NCBI RefSeq assembly: GCF_001625195.1
Contig: NC_054389.1
Location: 8,676,520-8,740,519, forward strand
Source of the DNA: Drechmeria coniospora
Lineage: Eukaryota; Ascomycota; Sordariomycetes; Hypocreales; Ophiocordycipitaceae
Direction: 5' to 3'
Length of the DNA: 64,000 nucleotides
Position numbers and translations under genes: made by a program. The first letter of the stretch is position 1. Every line of letters begins with the position of its first letter. Positions 1 through 12,700 of the stretch are shown here, in pieces. The notes beneath the pieces are model-generated. The model made no database searches. It saw nothing but the letters and a program-made list of their open reading frames with translations, and had not been told where the DNA came from.

Positions 1-780
1 CCCTTCGTCTCGCATTGTTGTGGAAGCTGCATCCCACGACTCCACAAGGCCTGGCTCCCTCATCTCCCACGCTGTCCACCATCGCCACAATATTCACTCG
101 AGCCTTCGTCGCATCCTTCACGTCCTCTCCCGAGCCCATCACGTTGCTAGTCGCAATATCTTGTAATCGAGCCTTTCTGCCGTCTTTGACTCTTCTCCGC
201 ACCGTCACATCGCATCACCCCCACTGCAGTTTCACCCTCTTCATCAAGGGCTGTCTGTCTGTCGGGTGGCAGCGGCTGAACCGCTGCAACGTCGACCATC
301 GGTCCATCGATCTGGTTGCCCCTTTCACCACGCACTTGCGGCATCGACTTGCACCACTGCTGTGCGTCTGGCTGGCTGATCAATCCGTTGCTCATGAGAG
401 GCCCGTTCCCTTCCATATATGCCTCCGCAGGCCAACTCTGAGCGTCTCCGCAGCCCCTCCCTCCTGGTGTATCCAAACTGCCTATTGGTGGCCCCGGCTG
501 TTTTCCTTCGGCTTCGATCCATCTTGCCATCTCTTCCCGCCGGGAACCAGCCGCTTCCCGGCTGCCATTCTCAACCCTCCAGGCGGGCCCTCGTGAGGAC
601 ACTGTCTGCGACGAACTGAAGACGAACTGAGCATCTCCTGACTGCTGCAAGCTTGTCGCCGCCTGTGGATGTCGGTGCGGAGTCATATCTCTGGGCAAGC
701 CCGAAACAGAAGATTTTTTGATATTTTTTGCACCTTAACCAGGCGGCTGTTTACATTCGTCGGCGACCACCTACGACATC
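1..780. other. Upstream region of the siderophore synthetase, no gene supported
   Basis: This stretch is C- and T-rich and presumably holds the promoter and 5' leader of the NRPS gene that starts at 781. Open frames exist on both strands, but none shows a recognisable domain. I searched for the HGATAR motif bound by the iron-responsive GATA repressor family and found none; the nearest is a TGATATT near 717, which does not fit. Iron regulation therefore cannot be read from this sequence. Confidence 0.5.
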
Positions 781-3700
781 ATGGACACCGAGCTGTCGGT
801 CCTCAACGCAAATCCAACCAGAATTCCGGGACCAAACCTGTTGCATCACCTCATCACCCCTTCATGCGAGCTGCCAGCCATTGATCACCTATCCCGCGGC
901 CAGACGACGTTGTATTCGTACCGTCAACTTCACGATGCTGCCGATGCCATCGCGAATCGCATATCCAACCATTGTGCGTTCACTGGCCGCCCTCGGCCGG
1001 ACCTGGTGGTTCCAGTACTCATCCATCAGTCTCCATTGCTATACGTCTCCCTACTTGCAATCCTCAAAGCTGGTGGTGCCTTTTGTCCACTGTATATCGA
1101 TGCTCCCCCGGAACGAATTAGGTTCATTCTCAATGACGTCTCGGCGGAAATGGTCCTCGTGTCAGATGATCTCGTGCCGCGGATACCATCAGATGTCGAT
1201 GTCGAACTCATCCGAGTTGATCGGATGGACGCATATGCCTGCGCGGGAGCTCCTGACCACCGGAAACCCACGCCAGAGGACCTCGCCTACGTTATGTACA
1301 CCTCCGGCTCAACAGGAACACCTAAAGGCGTCGGCATCTCCCACTCTGCTGCGACGCAAGCATTGCTAGCCCACCATCGCCACATCCCATCCTTCTCTCG
1401 ATTTCTCCAGTTCGCTGCTCCGACCTTTGACGTCTCCGTTTTCGAAATATTCTTTCCACTATTCCGAGGCAGCACGCTCATTTCTGTGCCGAGAGAGGAA
1501 ATGCTGGATGATCTGCCCATGGTTCTGCGAAATATGCATATTGACGCCTGTGAACTGACGCCCACCGTTGCTGGAAGTTTGCTCAGGAAAAGAGAGCATG
1601 CCCCCAAGCTGAAACTTTTGCTAACGATTGGCGAGATGCTGAATTCCCTCGTCGTGAACGAGTTTGGAGGGTGCCCGGGCAAGGAAAGTGTTCTCTGGGC
1701 CATGTACGGGCCCACCGAGGCCACCATCCACTGGTATGATGCCTGATCCCCTACGGTAATGGGAAGCTTCTAACGTGAACAGCACTTTGCAAGGCTATCT
1801 GCATTCCGAGTCCTCGACGGCAAGCATCGGCATGCCGCTAGATACAGTTTCCTGTTTCATCATTCAACCCGCTCACACGGCAGAGGAGCGTGCCAAGTTC
1901 ATAATTTTGCCGCGAGGCGAAGCTGGTGAGCTCGCGCTCGGCGGCCACCAGCTTGCTAGGGGATATCTCAACAGGCCTGACCAGACAGCCTCAGCATTCA
2001 TACCAACCCCGTACGGCCGAGTGTACCGTACCGGTGATAGGGCTCGCGTGACTGCTTCCGGCATGCTCGAGTGTCTCGGCCGCCTAGAGGCCGGGCAGGT
2101 TAAGCTCCGAGGCCAGCGCATCGAACTCGGCGAGATTGAGCAAGTAGTTCTCAAGACCCCTGGTTGCTATGGTGCGGTGGCAGTCGTCATCAACTCCACC
2201 CTTGTCGTTTTCTGCGCAGCTGACGAAGGTGTCACCGAGGACATTGCTCTCGAAATTTGCACCAAGTGGCTCCCTCGATACATGGTGCCTAGTCAACTGA
2301 TGATCCAGAGAGAGTTTCCTCGACTACCCAGCGGAAAGGTTGATATCCCGAAGCTCAAATCTGATTTCAACGTTCGAAATCTTAGTTTGAACGACACAGA
2401 TACGGGACACGTGGTCTCTGTTCATGATCAATTCGTTTTGCAGCTGGTGTCCGAAACGATTGGTATGCAGATGAACAAGGAAACGACACTGGCCTCGGCC
2501 GGTGTGGATTCTCTGATGGCAATAAAGCTGGCATCCTCGTTGCGAGCAGCGGGATTCGAAACAAGTGCTCCCGAATTGCTCAAGATGAGAATGCTGTCTG
2601 ATCTCTGCTCGACGCTGGAGGGTCAGTCCCCGACGACCCCTGAAGGCGCCGAGACGCTGGATGTGAGTCTCTTGCCAGAATTGGACCAAATTCTGGCGGA
2701 AAATCCAGACCTGCAAACCATGGAGACGCCTGTCGAGGATATTCTGCCGTGCACTCCTCTGCAGTCGGCTATGCTGGCCGAGACGGCTAAAAATCCAGAA
2801 ACCTATAGTAACGAGGTTGAGATGCAAACATGTAGGGGAGTGTCGTTGGATGCTCTAGTTGCTGCGCTGATGCAGGTAGCCAATGCCAACATGATTTATC
2901 GCACAGGGTTTGTAATGCATAGAGGCCAACATCTTTCCATTATATTCAAGAACTTTGCTCTCGAGAAAATCTGCCTCGTTGATAAGTTTCGGCGGAAATT
3001 TGCCATCTCGAGCCCGAAAGATCTTTTGTCACCGTTCGGAATCCAGATTCAGCGACCAGCAGTCGATTCTGGCCCCAGATTGCTTCTGCAGATCCATCAT
3101 GCCCTGTACGACGGATGGTCGATGGACATGCTGCGTGCCGATGTTTCTGCGCTCTTAAGACGCATCGAAGTTCCGTCACGACCGCAGCATCAAAAACTCG
3201 TTGAATACCACGCCAGAAACTCAGACAAGGACGGATTTCACGATGCAGCCAGGGCATTTTGGAGCGAACGTCTCTTACGTTGGAACAGAACTCCTTTTCC
3301 GAAGCTGGCAGCGAGACCAGCGGCATCACGGACAAGCAATAAGATATGGTACAAAGTCGACTTAACGCCAGACTTCGTACGAGAAACTGCCAAAATTCAC
3401 AACGTCACAGCTCAAGTGTTCTTCCAAGCAGCTCTAGTCTTGGTCTGGAGTCGAATCATGAACGAACAAGATATCGTCATCGGCTCGGTTTCTTCGGGAA
3501 GAACGATACCCGTGAAGGGTATAGAAAGAATAATGGGTCCTTGTATGGCCTCTTTGCCTCTGAGAGTTGATATCAGCACAATGTGTACCAGCCTGGACCT
3601 CTTGAGGAACATCCAGGCGTCCAACAGAGCTGCCATGGAGCATTGTGGACTGCCTCTATCCGAAATAAAGCAGATTGCAGGACTCCAACCAGCTGAGAAT

Positions 3701-6700
3701 TTGTACGATCTCCTATTTGTGTATCAAGAGTCTCCGGAAACGGCAAAGGGAGGACATGGGCTGCTGGAGATAGCGCATTGGGATCGCCTGGAGACGACGC
3801 TCTTGCTGGAGATTGAGCCGCAAGAACTGGAGTACGATCTACAAATCACCCACCAATCCTCTGTTTCGGCGGACTTCGTCGACGAGTTTGCGAGTCAGAT
3901 CCAGAGTGTGCTCAGAAATCTTCTGACGAACCCCAAAGACTCTATCCAATATTCAATGAGATCCCTGAAGTCAAGAAACTCAGAATACAACACTCACCCC
4001 CAGATGTTTCGTGGAACGCCTGACCTTGCATTTACATTCGAAGAAATTGCCATGAGAATGCCTGAGCGTCCTGCCCTTCAATTTTTTGCTTCCTTGGACG
4101 ACGACTTGTCCAAAGCGATACCGATGTCGTATCGAGACCTGAATGAGACTGCGAATCAAATTGCACACTCCATCAACACCCAGTCTTCTATTGGAGAAGT
4201 TGTTGCCATCATAATGAACAAATCTAATCTTCTATATACCTCAATACTTGCAATTGTCAAGACTGGAAGCGCCTATCTTCCGATTTTGCCAACCACGCCC
4301 CTCGCGCGAGTTCGAAATATTTTTGGTCAAGCTGGCATCAAACGTTGCGTGGTTGACAGCTCATCCCTGAAAGTTTTTCATTTCATTGAGGGTGTCGAGT
4401 TTCTCAACATTGATGCTATTGATACACAACATTGCTCGAAAGATAACATGGGAGTATACGCCGATCCGTCACGACTTGCATACATCATATACACATCTGG
4501 GACGACTGGTGATCCCAAGGGTATCGCCATCACACAGATGAATATCCTCAGCAACATTTCTCACCTACAGAAGATCTACTCAGTCTCTGCAAGTTGGCCA
4601 CGGCTTCTTCAAGCTTGTTCACACGCGTTTGATGTATCGGTGTTTGAGATATTTTATGCTTGGTTTGCCGGAATGTGTCTTTGTGCCACTACTAACGACG
4701 TTCTGTTTGAAGACATTGAAGAGTCCATTCGCCGGATGGGAATCACCCACCTGAGCCTGACACCCACGGTTGCGTGCTTGATAGACCCGGTAAATGTCCC
4801 AAAAGTTGAGTTCCTCGTCACAGCTGGCGAACCAATGACCCTAGCAGTATCAAAACAATGGGGAGACAGGTTATGGCAAGGCTATGGACCTTCAGAGACA
4901 ACAAACATCTGCAGCGTCAAGAGGATGATGAAAGGCGAAAATATTGAGCATCTCGGCTGGGTGCTCCCAAACACATCTGTGGTCGTCCTCGCACCCGACA
5001 CCCTAGATGCTATTCCTATAGGTTGGGTTGGAGAGTTTTGCTTCGGAGGCGATCAGGTCGCTCAGGGCTATCATAAAAATTTCAGCTTATCGTCCAAATC
5101 TTTTCTTCTCCACCCTCAGTTTGGCCGGATATACCGCTCTGGAGACATTGGGCGAATGCTGCCAGATGGCTCCTTGAGCATCCTTGGCAGACTCGATGAC
5201 CAGATCAAACTACGTGGACAGCGAATAGAACTGAACGAGATAAATGGCATCATAACGAGCAATTCAGTGACGAGAGCTGCCATAACAATGCTAGTGAGGA
5301 GAGAAACGGGAACGCCAGATCAGCTTGCCAGCTTGTACGTATCACCGAATTCAAGCACATTGTTCGAATTTATGCAAGTTGATCAGGAAACCAACCGGCT
5401 CTTGTTCTCCAATATTCAATCACGGGTACCTTCGTACATGGTTCCTTCATACTTGCTTCCCGTATCTTATATTCCGCATACACCCAGCGGAAAGATTGAC
5501 ACAGCCGTCATTCAAGAAGGGTTCAAGAAGCTACCCAGCCACTATCTGGAGACCGGTTCCTTTACCACACAGGTCGTTGATAACGATTCCGAGTGGAGTG
5601 ATATCGAAATATCCATTGCAGACGTCATATCACGCACCAAAGGGATATGTCGGTCAGATCTTGGACGGTGGACACCGTTCGCCGCCGTTGGCATTGATTC
5701 TATTTCAGCCATTGATACTGCTAAGGAATTGAGCTCACAATTACAAGTTCAAATATCGATATCAACCATTCTACTTAACCCTAGTATTGCGCAGCTAGGG
5801 AAGGCGGTGGAAGACAACAAGCCAGGCCTTGTTTCAACTTGGCAGGAGCAGCTGGCGCCGGCTTACGACTTGGCGACTGAGTTATCCGACCAAGTCCGCA
5901 ACTCATTTAGCTATGACAGGAACAATATTGAAGACATACTTCCCTGTACACCTCTTCAAGAAGCTATGCTGTCTCGTGGACAGGGAAGCTATTGCACCAA
6001 GATACTACTTCGCGTGCGGATACCAGCCGCTGACATGGCACGTTACTGGGACGAAATGTTGCGCAGACATGTAATACTGCGAACTTGCTTTGTCACGACA
6101 AAAAACGTTACACATCCGATTGTCCAGGTGGTTTTGCAAAGATTCGAAATTACCATTCAGACACACGAGGTTCAAGCGCCGTCATTGGCTGGTGCTATTC
6201 ATGAACATCTCGCAACTATTCCCGAGCCTCTGGACTCGGGACATCCGCCCCTATCATTGGCTTTCTTTCGCTATAACGATTCAGAATTTCTGTCCTTTAT
6301 ATGTCATCATGCGCTCTATGATGGAGTGGCAATGGAATGCTTGTGGAGGGAGGTGGAAGCTCTGGCAAATGGCCGCACACTTTTACCACCTGTTCCATAC
6401 AAGCCGTTTTTGCAACAGTCACTCATTTTTCCAGATGATACGGATTCATTCTGGACTGAACAATTTCGCAGCTTCCGCCATTCAATACTCTTTCCTCGCT
6501 CAGCTAGTGGAGAAATCAATCAGTCCACCCACAGGACCTCACTCTCCATGTCACTGCATGAGGTTCAAGCACGATTGACTTTGCTCGGAACATCTCTTCT
6601 AGCTGCCTGTCAGGCTTCATGGGCAACTGTTTTGTCTGTTTTGTGCAACCATGCCGACATCGCCTTTGGCAATGTCGTCAGCGGCCGCACCCTTGACATG

Positions 6701-9700
6701 GGTGGCCTGGATCGACTGGTCGCGCCTTGCTTTAATACCATCCCAATTCGAATGGACATATCTCGAAGCTCTCAGAATATCGATCTTTTGAGATCATTTC
6801 ACCATCTGAATGAAAAGATGCTTCGGTATCAATTTTCATCTTTACGACGAATTCAATTTCTCGCCAACTGTCATGGTCGGAGCCTTTTCGACACGCTACT
6901 TTTGCTTCAACAACCGCTGAAAGACATGGACGAGAGAGTCTGGACATTAGAGGAAGATTCTGGAAACATGGACATGGCCTTGGTCTGCGAGATAGTCCCT
7001 TGCCCCAATCTGAACTCTGTTGTTGTCAATATTCACCATGATCTTGGTGTGGTGACGGGGGATCATGCAGCAAACTTGGCTGACTTATTTAAACACTCAT
7101 TCCTTCATTTGTTTGCGTCACCATACTCTTCTCCTATTGACCAGAATTCAGCACCAACCCGAATCACATCAGGTTTAGAAGGCCTTATTAGGAATGGAAG
7201 AAATTTCGAACTCTCGGACCAAAAGGAGTCGGAACATGACAAGTGGACTGGTGTTGAGGAGAAGATTCGTGGGGCACTATCAGAACTTTCCCAAGTTCCG
7301 GAGGCAAGAATCTTTCCCAACACCAGTATCTTTCACCTTGGCCTTGACAGCATCAATGCCGTTCAAATTTCCTCAATGCTTCGGCGACAGGGGTTCAACA
7401 TATCTGCTACAGATGTCATCGAGTGTCCCAGCCCAGCAAAACTAGCCAAAAGAATAGCACTCTCCTGTGGAAGGGCCGGCAATTTACCAGCTTTGGAGTT
7501 TTCTTTCGAACAGTTCTATACCGATGTGTCTGTTGAGATCAACGGCCTGATGAATCAAGGTGGCGTTGAGGCTGTCCTTCCATGCACATCTGTTCAGTGT
7601 GCTATGTTGGCATCGTTTATGCAGTCTGGTGGACAGAATTATTGCAGTATGCTCTGTTACAAAGTCCAAAGTGGCATCAATACGTTAGCCTTGTTGCATG
7701 CTTGGAAACTTGTTCAGCGAAACCACCAAATGCTACGAACCGGCTTTGTTCCAGTCAGGCACCAGGCCTGTACATTTGCCATGGTAAGAAACTCGATTGG
7801 GCAGACCGAGGAAGCAGTTGAATGCTTTCATGCCATCAAGTCATCGACTTTTGAACCGACAAGTTGGAAAGAGAAAATGAGAAGAATCATCATGCAGAAA
7901 CTGCACTTGCCACCTTGGAGAGTTGCTTTGGTTGAGAGCGGCAATGGAGTCAACATGTATGTACTCATGCACCATGCTCTCTACGATGCAAACTCTTTGG
8001 ACGGAATACTTGGCGGAGTAGCCGACGCAATACATGGACAGGTTCGCCGCTTTGCAGAGGTTGAGCCAGCCCTGGCTGAGATGCTATCCCAAAGCTTGAA
8101 CCAGCAACAAATTAATACGCGCAATTTTTGGGAGGCAAAGTCCGAGAACACTGTTGTTAACACGTTTCCTGTTATGACGCCGCTGAGGGAACAGAAATCG
8201 GTCCTTCAGACACATGAAACTGACTCTGCAATTTCGCTTAAGCTCCTTGAAGAGAGTGCCAAATATCTTGGCAGTTCGGTGCAGGCGATTATCCAAGCTG
8301 CTTGGGCTCGTGTTCTATCGTCCTATCTCGGAGAGAGTTCTGTGGTGTTCGGGGTGACCCTGTCTGGCCGGACATCTGAAGCTACTCGCGTTGCCCCATT
8401 CCCGTGCATCACAACAGTGCCTGTCATAGCTCAAAACGTCGAATCTAACAGAGAAATTATCAGGGCCATGATGGATTACAATTCGGAGCTCCGCAAACAT
8501 CAATTTGCTCCATTGAGTGTTATTCAAAAATGGCTGGGGCACCCTGGGCACCCGGTCTTCGATACGCTCGTTGTCTATCAAAAGAGAGGGGCAGGGGGAA
8601 CGGAACAGCAACCGTGGTCTCTTTCCTATGTTGATTTTCAAGCCGAATATGCGGTATCACTGGAGGTTGAGCCTGCAAACGAAAATACAATTCGCCTTTT
8701 CCTCAACTATGCTCCGGACGTCCTGCCAGAAGCGCAGGCTCGTCTCCTTACCCGCCAATTCGATATCTTGTTGGAATATTTATGTCGGGAACCAGACGGA
8801 AAAGAGCAAGATCTCTACAGAGCCAATATCCTTGAATTCTCAATAACGCCTCCAAGGATCTTAGCTTTGCCTTCCCCAGTTCGATTTCTTCACGAGTTTG
8901 TTGAACAAGGATCGTTAGCCCACCCTACGCGTATTGCTCTCGAGTTTGCAAGTGCATTCAAGGCAGGGCGCGCAATTAAGCAAACATGGACATACAGGGA
9001 GATTGACCGCATTGGAAACCAAGCTGCCCATCTCGTGAATTATAGGGCAGCTCCTGGATCAATTGTAGCCATCCACTTCGAAAAATGTCCGGAGGCGTAC
9101 TTTGCCATCCTTGGCATCCTCAAAGCCGGCTGTTCCTTTGTGGCATTGGATCCGAACGCACCGAAAGCGCGTAAAGATTTCATTCTAAGAGACTCGAATG
9201 CGGTTTGTCTAATGACAAATACGTATAGCACCATCGATTTTAACATTCCTATTGCGGGGGCGTTGTTGAAGTTTGATACGATATCACTGGAACAGTACCC
9301 TGATCGGTGCCTTGATCTTGGTGCAGAATTTTCCACCAACAACACCTGCTACTGCCTTTACACATCAGGAACGACTGGGGAGCCAAAAGGCTGCGAGATT
9401 ACCCATGAGAATGCGGTACAAGCCATGATGGCTTTCCAGGAACTCTTCAAGGGGCACTGGGACGACGAGGCACGTTGGTTGCAATTCGCAGCCCTGCACT
9501 TTGACGTTTCGGTTCTTGAGCAATATTGGAGCTGGTCTGTTGGTATCACAGTTGTGGCCGCTCCAAAGGATCTGATCCTAGATGATTTGTCAGGCTCCAT
9601 CTCTATGCTGGAGATCACACACATTGACCTGACCCCGAGCCTGGCACGATTGACGCACCCCGATGACACCCCAACACTTTGCAAAGGTGTATTCATAACA

Positions 9701-12700
9701 GGTGGGGAGTCATTAAACCAGGAAATTCTCGATACTTGGGGCTCTAAAGCTGTCATATATAATGCATATGGCCCGACCGAGGCAACCATCGGTGTCACAA
9801 TGTATCCACGTGTACCCATCAATGGTCGACCTAGCAATATTGGCAAGCAGTTTCCCAACGTCGGTTCCTACGTATTTCGGCCTGGTACCGACATTCCTGT
9901 TCTTCGTGGCGGAGTTGGAGAGTTATGCATATCTGGAAAACTGGTTGGCAAAGGATATTTAAACCGGCCAGAGCTCACAGAACAAAGGTTTCCAACAGTT
10001 GTCGAATTTGGTGAGCGGATATATCGTACTGGCGATCTAGTTCGTATTCTTCACGACGGGTGCTTCGATTTCTTGGGTCGCAACGATGATCAAGTGAAGT
10101 TGCGCGGACAGCGGCTCGAAATCGGGGAGATTAATCATGTCATTCGTCACGGTGCACAAGAAGTGCAAGATGCGGCGACTATTGTCGTGAGACCAATTTC
10201 TAGCGGCAGGGATATCTTGGTATCATTCTTGGTCGGACAGCTTGATCGATCACAGAAACTGTGCACCTTGTTTGACACGGATGGGCTTGGTGCAAAGGCT
10301 CGACTAGCCTGTCTCAAGCAGCTTCCTGCATACATGGTTCCCAGTTACTTTCTTCGACTACCATATATTCCATTGTCATCAAATGAAAAGGTCAATTTCA
10401 AGGAGCTAAAGGATCTCTTTGAATCACTTTCTCATGACCAGCTTAGCAAACTGGTATCAGCAGCCACACCGTTGGATATGTCCCAGTTTGATCAACAGAC
10501 ATTTCAGAAAGTCATAAACATCCTGACTGACTTTGGATCTTTGAAACACGACAGCATTTCGTCATCATCCAGCATTTTTGACATCGGGGTTGATTCTGTC
10601 GCCGTTCTTCAGCTTTCGGCAATGTTTAAATCACAAGGTTTCGATGCTGCCTCCCCTGTCGTCCTGTTGCGACATCACATTGTCGCTGATTTGGTTAGAG
10701 TTTTGTCGGAGAAGTCCAACTCAGAGGGACAGCTTGACCTGGTTCTGGAAGCGCAGCAGTACATAAAAGCCTGCAGCCACAGATACCGGCCCCTGGTGTG
10801 CAGAGAGCTGGGAGTCACTTCAAGCGAGATTGAATACATCGCACCCTGCTCGCCGTTGCAGCATGGCATTATCTCCAAGGCCATGACCTGTGAACGTAGA
10901 GGCATGTATTTCAATTCATTTTTACTGAAGTTGAAAGGAGACGACATATCAATTGAGATGGTGTACCAGGCTTGGACCCGCCTCGTTGAGTCTCATGCGA
11001 TCCTGAGGTCAGCATTCGTCAACACTTCAGATGGCTATATTCAAGTGGCGCTTAAGCACCCTCCTTCTGTTTGGAGTGATCACTGGGTAAGTTCTGAGGG
11101 AGAAGCTGATGAGATTCTGAAATCAAGAAGGCATGGTTGGATAGCAGACAATTCGCATCATATCCGAACTCCACTTCAGCTCATTCAAGTCCAGGGGCCA
11201 GGATTTCGGAGAATCGTGGTGCACATGTTTCATTCCTTGTATGATGGAAACAGCCTTGAACTCATGAATCAATATGCAATGTTAGTGTACCGCAACAATG
11301 AGGAAAAGCTCGGCCCGCGATTCGTCGAGGCATTGGCATACGGACCATTATGGAATTACGATCATTGCCGAGATTTCTGGACTCAATACCTGAAAGGCTG
11401 GGTTTTCTCTCCAGTACTGACCAGTTTAGATGTTCCATTCGAACTTAGGACTGTATCTGCGACAAGATTTATCTCACTAGAAAGGTTTGAAGACATGCGA
11501 AGACAGCAAACCGTCACCTTGCAATCCGTCGTCTTGGCAGTCTGGGCTTCTATTCTCCGAAAGCATCTTGGCAGCAGCTTGACTATAGGTATCCTCGTTT
11601 CTGGTCGTTCCATTAATCTCCCGGATGTTGAGAATACGATTGGGCCAATGTTCAACACGATTCCATATTTTATCAAAACCTTGGCTGGACACACTTGGGG
11701 GTCCCTGATCAGAGCGGTACACAAATTCAGCACTTCCATCCTGCCATTCCAGCATGTTCCGCTTCAGAGCATTCAGAAATGGTGCTCGATAGGTCGACCA
11801 TTGTTTGACAACCTATTCACATTCCAGGTGGAGCTACCCCAAGCATCTGATGACCTCCCTTGGACGATTTTGGATAGCCACGGGCAGCTCGATTACCCTC
11901 TGTCACTGGAAGTTATCAAGACTCGTACAGGGTTGCTCAAGCTAAATCTGGTCTCACAAAATAATTTCACTGATTCAAAGATGCTTGAAGAACTACTCAA
12001 CAAGCTGGAGATGGCTATCGATACGGCTCACCCGAATGATATGGTCGATCCATCCGCAGTTGATTACGTTGACTTGGTATCCACGACATTATGCAGCAAT
12101 GTTTCTGGAGATAATTTCACAGCTATAAATATCCCATTGGATTGGAGCGGATCAATGAGTCTTGTGAGAGACGAAATCGCGTTTCTTGCAGAAATCCCGG
12201 TCCAAAATATCACAGAAAACACCACATTGCTCGAGCTTGGACTCGACAGCATCGATATTATGAAACTTTCAATGAATCTGAAAAAAAGGGGTATTGACAT
12301 CCCAGCGTCTAAGATCATGCGATTTCAGAAAATACCGCGTTTTATGCAGGAACAAAATTTGAATGCCCCAGATACAGCGAGTACCCTCAACGACACTTTT
12401 CTCCAACAGATCAAGCAGAAGCTTCATTCGTATGTTGATAGCACCGGCCTGGATATGCGCACTGTTGAAGCAGTGCTGCCACCTACGCCACTACAAGAGG
12501 CCATGGTTGCGGACATGTTGCAGTCAAATTTCGGCCGATATTTCAATCACGACATCCTCGAGGTCGCCGAAGGGGTTGACATACAAAAACTATACAATGC
12601 TTGGGCGCAGGTTGTTGAGAAATCTCCCATTTTGCGGACCGGTTTCGTCGAGGTAGGTGACCCTGGGTTGGACATGACGTACTGTCAAGTGGTCTTTCGA

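Noticed and set aside
15..698. Open frames of 193 and 183 codons on both strands before sidC
   Set aside because: They overlap each other, have no domain, and lie in C/T-rich promoter-like sequence.
1..780. GATA-type iron-repressor site upstream of sidC
   Set aside because: No HGATAR match on either strand in the available 780 bases.
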